From the NCBI GenBank assembly GCA_030620095.1, contig JAUTXW010002101.1, forward strand, positions 62,001 to 126,000: a stretch of 64,000 bases of DNA, in the 5' to 3' direction. Shown in pieces: positions 49,900-61,299 of this stretch. Made by a program: the position numbers and the translations under genes. The DNA is from Kuschelorhynchus macadamiae. Its lineage: Eukaryota; Arthropoda; Insecta; Coleoptera; Curculionidae. The notes under the pieces were generated by a model that was given only the letters and a program-made list of their open reading frames with translations, was not told where the DNA came from and searched no databases. Positions within the stretch are counted from its first letter, which is position 1, and every line of letters starts with the position of its first letter.

Positions 49900-51425
49900 A
49901 ATAACGACGTGACGGTAAGATAAATATTAAAATATCAAAAATTAAGCTAGTATGTCTCACGGATGCTTTCAAAAATTTATGAAGAGTTATGGCTCATCAA
50001 TTTTTTTTTAATATAAACTTGGCCAGGTAACCTACAAAATTCGCGTTCTTTCTGCCATAACAAGGAATTCCACCTCGGACATCTCGCCTGGTGCTTTCAA
50101 TATTGGAGCTCTGGAATCCTCTGGGTTAACAAAATTGACGGAATGGTTCACTGTTAGGTTAGGTTAGCACTTTTAATACAGTGAAAAGTCCAATCTACAA
50201 CTGTTCTATAACTGGAACCTTATTCATTTTATATAATTGTTTTTGATGCCGATATGGCAAAATAATCCATAACGCTGTTAGGTAAGAACGCGAATTTTGT
50301 TGGTTACCTGGCCAAGTTAATATTCAAAAAAAAATTTGTGAGCCACAGCTTCATGACATTTTGAAAGCAGCCGTGAGACATACCAGCTTAATTTTTGATA
50401 TTTTATCTTACTGTCATGTCGTTACTTATTTAGGTTTATGCCCCTTTCGAGTATAAACTGTGGATAAAAGTATTGTATAAACTGTTTTGTGTCTCTCTTG
50501 TTTTATGGATCTAATGCTAAATTCAATAAGCTGTCGTTAATTTGTTTATCAAAATATACATCTTTTCAAAAGTGATTTTTAGAAAAAAGTAAAAAAAAAA
50601 TGTAAAAATGCAATTTATATTGACAAAAAAACAATTTTTATAAAAAAAATACACACTTAATCTAACTTAATCAAGCTGAACGAAATCAACCTTCAGGTAA
50701 AGCTTAGTTTTGTAAAAAAACGGTCACTCAGGAAGGATATGTTCAATGTAAATCCTTTGGTTCTATTTCCTAAATCAATCCATATTTTAGAAAATATTAA
50801 CTATACTAGCACTAGATAAAACTATTACAAAGTGCATTAATTTATAATCTCTTACATTCCTCATATAAAAATATTAGTTTCTTGTGACGTACCTATGTTA
50901 AACCATTATTTAGGGATAATTGTTTCATATGAATAAGTAATTGCTTCATATGAATCCGTTAGACCTAAAGCAATCCATAATTATAAAAATATTAATTTGC
51001 GCTGGATAGATCTATTCAAAAGTATTAATGTATGACCTTCTCTAATATTTCTTATATAAAGTTGTAATTTCTGTTGACGGACCTATATGAAACAGTATAG
51101 TATTTAGGGGTAATTGCTTTATAAATCCTTTAGTTCCAAGCCCTTAATCAACCCACATTTCTAAAAACACTAAATTGCGTTTGAAAAAACTATTACAAAT
51201 TATCATTTTACGATCATCTCTGACATTTCGGGCCCATATGAAACAATTACAAAAACTAGTCTGCCTAAATGGCATATAGCATCATCAAATACTAATAAAA
51301 GCATTATTAAATACTAATAAAATATGTACCGCAATATATACACACATACACAAATACACAAATATTCTGCACTAATATTTTTAAAGAAATTACAGGGTAA
51401 TAATTAATTTTCGTTGTGGAAAACC

Positions 51426-51650
<225 letters not shown>

Positions 51651-51690
51651 CTTGGGATGAGGTTCGTGGATTGAACAAAGAAACTTTAAT

Positions 51691-51715
51691 TGACGTTTCG
51701 CCTGTCCATTTCAGG
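51691..51715 (-). ncRNA. Degenerate hammerhead-like tail motif, minus copy
   Basis: The minus strand reads GCCTGAAATGGACAGGC then GAAACGTCAATTA. The GAAAC side and a GCCTG/CAGGC stem are present, but the CUGANGA core is altered (CUGAAAU). The same sequence occurs inverted at about 57096-57123 in the plus copy. Confidence 0.35.
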
Positions 51716-52088
51716 CTTTTTCAAAATATTTAATTCTGCACATCTAAAAATTAAATACAAAAAGTGTATATATGTAAGTTAATAAATAAAAACAATTAGG
51801 TATAACGGCACGCACTAAAATTATTAAAACATTTATTTAAAATAGTACAGTACATACCTTGAGAAAGATGTTCTTTTACCTTGCTTGGCAGTGTGGAGGT
51901 AAGTGATACACTGGTTAAAGAATTCTATTATTTTTTTTTTTTTTTATATATATATCCTTTAGTTTTTTTGATTATATTAACAATGTAGAACTATTTGTGG
52001 ATACGGGTTGTTTTAAAAGTATTTGTGTGAGTCTGACAGTATACAGTATGTATTTATGATTGATGGAAAATAGTTTATAACAATTGAA

Positions 52089-54353
52089 TTAAATTAGATT
52101 GTGATATATTTGGCTGAGATTGTCAATGTCTTTCCGATCGTTTACTGTATTTTTTTCTTTTTTTATCTCGACCATTTCTTTGAATGTCAGTTTATGGTAA
52201 TGTTGTTCTTTTGATAAGACCGTTGTACTCGAAAAATCAAATTCATGTTTCATGTCTCTTTCATGTTTACGTAGTGCTGTGGAAGCATTTTTTGTATATT
52301 TATGCCCATTTAGTCTATTTGATAGGTATTGTGTGGTCATGCCTATATATTTTTTGGGGCAGTTTAGGCAGGGAATGCTGTAAACTACGTTTGATTGTTT
52401 TTTAATTGGTGTCTGACTTTTTAGTGGTGTATATAAAGATTTAAGGGTATTGTTAGATTTGTGGCATACGGTTATGTCGTGTTTACCGAGAATGTGTTTA
52501 ATCTTTTCAGAAAGACCTTCAGTGTATGGTAAAGATATGTATGTAGTTGTTTTATTGTTGTCATGATTATTTACAATATGTTTTGTGGCATTGTATAATT
52601 TTTGGGTTCTTCGCTTTATAATTCGTTCGATGGCTTTTAATGAGAAATGATTTTTTAAGAGAGTATTTTTAACTTTATTTAGAATGTCAACTCGGTATAT
52701 AGGTGATGTTAGTGTTAGTGCACGGTCAACTAATCCTATCATCACGGAGTTTTTTTGACATTTTGGGTGACTGGAATTATAATTAAGGTAGCGGGAGGAC
52801 CAGGTTTTTTTGGTGTACCACTTAGTTTTAATGCCATTTGTTTTGTGGTCTCTTATTAATGTTAAATCCAAAAAGTTTATAGCACCATCATTTTCTATTT
52901 CGGAAGTAAACTGCAATTTTGGATGAAAATTGTTAAAGAGGGAGATAATTTCCGTTGTTTTATTTTTTGGCATGGCTAATAAACAATCATCCACGTACCT
53001 TTTAAAAAATAATATTGGTACATTGGCTTTTTGTAACACTGTTTCTTCTAGATATTCCATTACTATTTGGGCTGCGGTGGAAGAGATGGGTGAACCCATT
53101 GCACATCCGTCAAGTTGTTGGTAGTAATCATCTTTGTATTGGAAATAGTTGTTTGAAAGAATGAGATCTATCCCTTCTATGAATTTTGTGCAAGTGAGTG
53201 TTGTGTGATTCTTTATCTGATTCCATTTTTCTTTAATGATTTGTTTTAAAAGTTTAGTCGGAATGTTTGTATATAAGGATATTACGTCTAGAGAGATGAG
53301 TTGGAAATTATTTGGTATTTTAAGGTTGTCTATAAACTTTTTAAATTCAAACGAATCTTTAATGTAATAATCATTTCTGCCTGTAATTTTTGATAAGCAA
53401 TTTGATAAAAAACTTGAAAGTTTGTAGAATGGTGACTGAATATAGGAAACAATGGGTCTCATAGGAATGTCGGGTTTGTGAAGTTTAGGCATTCCATAGA
53501 ATTTTGGTGGAACAGAATTATGTATTTTTAATGATTTGGCTTTTTTTTCGGATATGTGATTACGTTTTAACAGTTTTTCTATGAACGAGTTATTTTTGGA
53601 TTGAAGAGATTTCGTCGAATCAAATCTCATTTTTTTATATGTGTTTTTGTCATCAAGAAGTGCATTAATTTTGTTGTTGTAATCAATGGTATTCATTATT
53701 ACAGTCTTGTTACTTTTGTCTGGCTTTAAGACTGTTATCTGTGGATTTGTTTTTAAAAAATATTTACATTTTTTTGCTTGCTTTGATAGTTTTTTTTGAG
53801 TTTTGTTTTGCTGTATTTTTTTGTGTCTTATTTTAATTTTATGGTTGGTAATGACATTAACAATCTCTGACCGGATACTATCTTTTTGTTCAGATGGTTT
53901 ATTGTAAATAGCTGACTCGATAGAAGCAATGTAATCTATTGTTGGTAAATTGTATTCTTCACTAACAGGTAGAGAAAATTTTTCACCTAGGGCTAGTGTT
54001 TCTGCAATTTCGTTTGGGATATGCGTATCTGAGATGTTTTCTAGCCAGTTATTGGTATCGATTTTATCGTTGTTGGTTTGTATAGTTTTATATAAATTAT
54101 TAAATTTATTATTATTTTTTTGTTTGACTCGTTTGAAAATAGTTTCTGCTTTTTGTTGTTCAAGTTTTAGGAATGTATCCACAGTTTTGTGTGGTAGAAT
54201 ATTTTTTATTTTATTTTTGCCATTTTGTAAACTTTGACTAAGGTTATTAATAGATTTTGTTGTTTCTGTAATTAGGAGATTTAGTATTTTTAATTTAGTA
54301 TTATTAATGACATCGAAAAATCGATCGAAAAAAAAACAACCTGTCTGAAGCAC
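52089..54353 (-). CDS. Penelope-like RT with GIY-YIG endonuclease, open for 754 codons but lacking an ATG
   Basis: Retroelement polymerase that primes on DNA cut by its own endonuclease. N-terminal helical region (to about 270), then an RT core with KFYGMPKLHK (284-293), SLDVISLYTNIP (motif A, about 354-365), GCAMGSPIS (416-424) and the catalytic YVDD (453-456). A basic linker follows (about 500-650), then the GIY-YIG nuclease at about 656-745 (VYSIPCLNCPKKYIGMTTQ). No stop or frameshift is present. However, the apparent start is a GTG in the spacer preceded by a stop, and no in-frame ATG occurs before residue 220, so the true N-terminus was lost at the inversion junction. Confidence 0.9.
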   Translation of the reverse strand: MLQTGCFFFDRFFDVINNTKLKILNLLITETTKSINNLSQSLQNGKNKIKNILPHKTVDTFLKLEQQKAETIFKRVKQKNNNKFNNLYKTIQTNNDKIDTNNWLENISDTHIPNEIAETLALGEKFSLPVSEEYNLPTIDYIASIESAIYNKPSEQKDSIRSEIVNVITNHKIKIRHKKIQQNKTQKKLSKQAKKCKYFLKTNPQITVLKPDKSNKTVIMNTIDYNNKINALLDDKNTYKKMRFDSTKSLQSKNNSFIEKLLKRNHISEKKAKSLKIHNSVPPKFYGMPKLHKPDIPMRPIVSYIQSPFYKLSSFLSNCLSKITGRNDYYIKDSFEFKKFIDNLKIPNNFQLISLDVISLYTNIPTKLLKQIIKEKWNQIKNHTTLTCTKFIEGIDLILSNNYFQYKDDYYQQLDGCAMGSPISSTAAQIVMEYLEETVLQKANVPILFFKRYVDDCLLAMPKNKTTEIISLFNNFHPKLQFTSEIENDGAINFLDLTLIRDHKTNGIKTKWYTKKTWSSRYLNYNSSHPKCQKNSVMIGLVDRALTLTSPIYRVDILNKVKNTLLKNHFSLKAIERIIKRRTQKLYNATKHIVNNHDNNKTTTYISLPYTEGLSEKIKHILGKHDITVCHKSNNTLKSLYTPLKSQTPIKKQSNVVYSIPCLNCPKKYIGMTTQYLSNRLNGHKYTKNASTALRKHERDMKHEFDFSSTTVLSKEQHYHKLTFKEMVEIKKEKNTVNDRKDIDNLSQIYHNLI

Positions 54354-54407
54354 ATCTCAAGAATATACAAGAAGATTGCTAATCAGAAAAATAGACGAAT
54401 ATTTCTA

Positions 54408-56730
54408 TTGAGATGCAAAAGTACAAATATTTTTCCAAAATTTTTAAATTTACATACCACACATATATGTTTTACAAGTAAGTACCTTGAGAGCAAATTT
54501 TTCGATGTCATTAATAATACTAAATTAAAAATACTAAATCTCCTAATTACAGAAACAACAAAATCTATTAATAACCTTAGTCAAAGTTTACAAAATGGCA
54601 AAAATAAAATAAAAAATATTCTACCACACAAAACTGTGGATACATTCCTAAAACTTGAACAACAAAAAGCAGAAACTATTTTCAAACGAGTCAAACAAAA
54701 AAATAATAATAAATTTAATAATTTATATAAAACTATACAAACCAACAACGATAAAATCGATACCAATAACTGGCTAGAAAACATCTCAGATACGCATATC
54801 CCAAACGAAATTGCAGAAACACTAGCCCTAGGTGAAAAATTTTCTCTACCTGTTAGTGAAGAATACAATTTACCAACAATAGATTACATTGCTTCTATCG
54901 AGTCAGCTATTTACAATAAACCATCTGAACAAAAAGATAGTATCCGGTCAGAGATTGTTAATGTCATTACCAACCATAAAATTAAAATAAGACACAAAAA
55001 AATACAGCAAAACAAAACTCAAAAAAAAACTATCAAAGCAAGCAAAAAAATGTAAATAATTTTTAAAAACAAATCCACAGATAACAGTCTTAAAGCCAGA
55101 CAAAAGTAACAAGACTGTAATAATGAATACCATTGATTACAACAACAAAATTAATGCACTTCTTGATGACAAAAACACATATAAAAAAATGAGATTTGAT
55201 TCGACGAAATCTCTTCAATCCAAAAATAACTCGTTCATAGAAAAACTGTTAAAACGTAATCACATATCCGAAAAAAAAGCCGAATCATTAAAAATACATA
55301 ATTCTGTTCCACCAAAATTCTATGGAATGCCTAAACTTCACAAACCCGACATTCCTATGAGACCCATTGTTTCCTATATTCAGTCACCATTCTACAAACT
55401 TTCAAGTTTTTTATCAAATTGCTTATCAAAAATTACAGGCAGAAATGATTATTACATTAAAGATTCGTTTGAATTTAAAAAGTTTATAGACAACCTTAAA
55501 ATACCAAATAATTTCCAACTCATCTCTCTAGACGTAATATCCTTATATACAAACATTCCGACTAAACTTTTAAAACAAATCATTAAAGAAAAATGGAATC
55601 AGATAAAGAATCACACAACACTCACTTGCACAGAATTCATAGAAGGGATAGATCTCATTCTTTCGAACAACTATTTCCAATACAAAGATGATTACTACCA
55701 ACAACTTGACGGATGTGCAATGGGTTCACCCATCTCTTCCACCGCAGCCCAAATAGTAATGGAATATCTAGAAGAAACAGTGTTACAAAAAGCCAATGTA
55801 CCAATATTATTTTTTAAAAGGTACGTGGATGATTGTTTATTAGCCATACCAAAAAATAAAACAACGGAAATTATCTCCCTCTTTAACAATTTTCATCCAA
55901 AATTGCAGTTTACTTCCGAAATAGAAAATGATGGTGCTATAAACTTTTTGGATTTAACATTAATAAGAGACCACAAAACAAATGGCATTAAAACTAAGTG
56001 GTACACCAAAAAAACCTGGTCCTCCCGCTACCTTAATTATAATTCCAGTCACCCAAAATGTCAAAAAAACTCCGTGATGATAGGATTAGTTGACCGTGCA
56101 CTAACACTAACATCACCTATATACCGAGTTGACATTCTAAATAAAGTTAAAAATACTCTCTTAAAAAATCATTTCCCATTAAAAGCCATCGAACGAATTA
56201 TAAAGCGAAGAACCCAAAAATTATACAATGCCACAAAACATATTGTAAATAATCATGACAACAATAAAACAACTACATACATATCTTTACCATACACTGA
56301 AGGTCTTTCTGAAAAGATTAAACACATTCTCGGTAAACACGACATAACCGTATGCCACAAATCTAACAATACCCTTAAATCTTTATATACACCACTAAAA
56401 AGTCAGACACCAATTAAAAAACAATCAAACGTAGTTTACAGCATTCCCTGCCTAAACTGCCCCAAAAAATATATAGGCATGACCACACAATACCTATCAA
56501 ATAGACTAAATGGGCATAAATATACAAAAAATGCTTCCACAGCACTACATAAACATGAAAGAGACATGAAACATGAATTTGATTTTTCGAGTACAACGGT
56601 CTTATCAAAAGAACAACATTACCATAAACTGACATTCAAAGAAATGGTCGAGATAAAAAAAGAAAAAAATACAGTAAACGATCGGAAAGACATTGACAAT
56701 CTCAGCCAAATATATCACAATCTAATTTAA
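54408..56730 (+). pseudogene. Second Penelope-like copy: longer 5' end, one frameshift and one nonsense change
   Basis: Its frame begins upstream of the shared arm (MRCKSTNIFPKFLNLHTTHI...), so this copy keeps more of the true 5' end. It matches the minus copy to about 55020, where an A run is one base longer and shifts the frame. A few bases later a Tyr codon of the minus copy reads as a stop (about 55050). From 55123 it is open again for 535 codons (RT, YVDD, GIY-YIG), with about five residue differences from the minus copy (for example M/I after LLA, and S/P in NHFxLKAIE). Not translatable as one protein. Confidence 0.88.
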
Positions 56731-57159
56731 TTCAATTGTTATAAACTATTTTCCATCAATCATAAATACATACTGTATACTGTCAGACTCACACAAATAC
56801 TTTTAAAACAACCCGTATCCACAAATAGTTCTACATTGTTAATATAATCAAAAAAACTAAAGGATATATATAAAAAAAAAACAATAGAATTCTTTAACCA
56901 GTGTATCACTTACCTCCACACTGCCAAGCAAGGTAAAAGAACATCTTTCTCAAGGTATGTACTGTACTATTTTAAATAAATGTTTTAATAATTTTAGTGC
57001 GTGCCGTTATACCTAATTGTTTTTATTTATTAACTTACATATATACACTTTTTGTATTTAATTTTTAGATGTGCAGAATTAAATATTTTGAAAAAGCCTG
57101 AAATGGACAGGCGAAACGTCAATTAAAGTTTTTTTGTTCAATCCACGAACCTCATCCCA

Positions 57160-58550
<1,391 letters not shown>

Positions 58551-58560
58551 AAGGTAGGTA

Positions 58561-58799
58561 GTAAGTAAAGATGGGGGGGGGCTACCCTCTGCTCTTGATT
58601 CGAGTCGGCCCGCCCTTCTCATGAACGCTAAACATTATTCCATTCAAGGGTCCTTTGTTCGCCTAGATAAGGCGGCTCATTCGAAAGTTTTTCTTCTGAG
58701 TCTGCCCCACCTATCGCAGACCCCTTTTTAGTTTTATGGGGTTTCCTCCCTGTTCTACAATTAAGACAGAGTGCACTATCCCTTATTATAAATAAAATA
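58561..58799 (+). mobile_element. Small retroposon (SINE or 5'-truncated LINE) with 10-bp target-site duplication
   Basis: A 239-bp insert flanked by AAGGTAGGTA (58551-58560 and 58800-58809). It is GC-richer than its surroundings, starts with a poly-G run (about 58573-58581), and ends in an A/T tail (TATAAATAAAATAA). Tail plus duplication indicate target-primed reverse transcription. No A/B boxes were seen, so a truncated LINE 3' end is as likely as a SINE. Confidence 0.7.
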
Positions 58800-58809
58800 A
58801 AGGTAGGTA

Positions 58810-60090
58810 AATCTCATGGTGTTATTTCTTCAAGTTAGGTCTATTAAATTTTTTGTATTTGTAAATTATTTTTGCATTAGGTTTGTGTTTTTCATAAAAA
58901 TAATTTAAGTTGTTAAGCTTACCGTTATAGACACTCCAATCTCAGGTGGTATTAATTAAAAAATACTATTTTTAAAGAAAATTTCACCAAGTAATCATCA
59001 CAATTTTTCAATAGTTTGGTACACTGTGAAGAAATTAAAACAGGTTTTACACTTCGTCGCGTACCATGCAATTACACTTTTTTGCGCGAAATAATTATGC
59101 TAACAGCAGTCTACCGACTGAATTAATTAACGATGATCAAAAATAAATATCAATAACTTCGTCAGTAACATCGCCAAATACCGATTATTATCTCACAGAA
59201 CATGTTTCTTGTTTGTGTTCAGTCCGAACAACTGATTTTAACTCTGAGATTGGCGCACTTGCTTGTTATTTTTTCCCGGCGATTGAAAAATAACTAAATA
59301 AAACAAGCTGCGCCGATATTTGGAGGAGCAATCATATACCTACAATTTTGAACTAAAGCGGATATTTGCATTTGATGTTAAGGTTTTTTCGCGTTCTCTT
59401 ATAAGAGCATGGCTTAGTTTACTAGAATATTGACTTGCTTATAGTACAATTTGAGGCGTGTAGGAGTTATCGCCATTACGCATATTTGTGGTTTTTTGAA
59501 AAAATAGTCCGGTCAAAATTCCAATTCGAAATAAATTTAAAGCTATATAAATTTTAAATAAATATTTCGTTCGGCAAAATTGTATTAGTTCCAAAATACT
59601 CATAAGCGCAGGAGGGAGAGCAGGTGAGGTTGCAGAAACTAAACTCAAATTTAGCCTAATGACCAAAAACAGCCAAACTTTTTAAATCAATACCCAAATA
59701 GGGATTGTTTACAACTAAAGTTAAAAAAATCAGAGTTTTAAGAAAAAAGTAAAAGAAGGCGCAAAGCGCTTACCATTTACTAACTCCTCACACCCTCCGA
59801 CTTTGTCGTTTACTTTTGTTGCTTTTAATCGATTACGGTACTATTGATATGTCTATATAGTTAACTGTTTTTCTTCTGACCCTATATCGATTCTCTGGGT
59901 TCTTGACAAAACATCGTAAGTGACGTAATTGTCTTATTATTTTAAACGCTTCTTAAACACAACAACAATATTCCTGTAAATGTTAAAAGTTAGATATTTA
60001 AAAATACCGCATCTGTACCTTTAAACATGGAACTTTTAAAATGTACCCGAATATTCTTGCTGTGTTTAAAAAGCGTTTAAGATATGTAAT
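58810..60090. other. No gene recognised
   Basis: AT-rich DNA. The short minus-strand open frame at 59439-59666 has no recognisable domain. Confidence 0.5.
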
Positions 60091-60099
60091 ATCATAATA

Positions 60100-61170
60100 T
60101 ATATGATAAAACGTAGACAACTCTGGTTTACGGACACATTAGCCTGCTTAAAAACACTCAAAGAAAGAGCTTGGCCTCGTTATACGAAATCGCGAAATTC
60201 TGGTCATCGGGCTAACTTCTGCGGTCTGCGGAATTATTACAATAGTGTCTTGAATGTGGAACTTTTCGATTACACTCAAGTCTTGTAACAGCTCAAAGGT
60301 AATCTGGTCACACTTTTATAAATGGGGTATCTTTAAGTCTAACAAATCTTCAAAGATCCACGGTGATCTTTTTATTCCAGATGAAATTAACTTGCATTTT
60401 GTTGGCTCTTCTCATGCGCTCTCATTTGATGATGATTACGTTGAGCAACTTAGGAACTCACAGTTTGGCAACTGTAGATTCGAACTTAGACCCTGCACTG
60501 CAGACTAAGTTAAACTACTGGTTTCGAGACAGAAGCCACATACTTACGGCGCGGACCTTTTCTCAGCGAAAATGCTACAACTCTCCTTGGAAGTAATAGC
60601 AGCCGCGTTAACTCACATTATCAACGTATCTCTTTTGTCTGGCAAATGTCCCTTACTCTGGAAAACAACTTACGTGAGACCTATTCCGAAAAGTCCTTCT
60701 GTGCCAATAAGTTCTCTTAATGATCTTAGACCTATTAGCCTCCTCTGTGTCCCTTTAAAGGTTGCTGAAGGAGTCTTACACGAACAGCTTTGTGACTATT
60801 TGGATGAAAGTGGAATTCTCCCAAAGACTCAGTCTGGAACGGTCACGGCACTGAGCCATCTTGGCCCTTACATGTTTGGATATGTCTAAGGCCTTTGACT
60901 CTGTTAGTTTTGAATGTCTTCTGGCGAAACTGAAATATTATGGCATAAGTGGCAACACTCATTATTGGTTGAATAGCTATCTCCATGAAGGCAAACAAAA
61001 ACTTTTCTTAAATGTGCGAGAAACACACTGGTGTCGGATTCTGCTCAAATAACTTCCAGGGTTCATCAGGGATCAGTGCTGGGACCCCTTCTGTTCTCCA
61101 TTGCGGTGGCTGTTTTACAGTTTGCGCCTAAAACTTTCAGTATTCATTTTTTGCTGAAAACGTCCAACTT
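60100..61170 (+). pseudogene. R1/jockey-like LINE fragment, several frameshifts
   Basis: The plus strand reads WFTDTLACLKTLKERAWPRY (pre-RT linker), LLSGKCPLLWKTTYVRPIPK, SLNDLRPISLLCVPLKVAEG then VLHEQLCDYLDESGILPKTQ (RT finger and 'RPISLL' box), LDMSKAFDSVSFECLLAKLK (motif A), WLNSYLHEGKQ, and VHQGSVLGPLLFSI (motif B). The YADD box is lost and the sequence degrades after about 61170. Frame changes at about 60290, 60490, 60570, 60880 and 61040. Dead 5'- and 3'-truncated copy. Confidence 0.8.
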
Positions 61171-61299
61171 TTCTGTAAGTCTTCACTTTCATAGAGCAGA
61201 AGCTTATACCCTTCTTCAATATAATAATATAATAAGACATAAAAAATTACCTACTTTACTGATAAAATGCAACAAGAAATATTATATAAACGATTTTTG

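Noticed and set aside
47800..50170. GGTTAGGTTAG and AACCTAACCTAAC-like motifs resembling the insect telomere repeat TTAGG
   Set aside because: Only two to three degenerate units at each place, inside a palindromic repeat; not a telomeric array.
53950..54868. Open frames of 95 codons antisense to both Penelope-like copies (and others at 52184-52405, 52930-53124, 55695-55889, 56414-56635)
   Set aside because: Shadows of the RT coding frame, duplicated because the arms are inverted copies.
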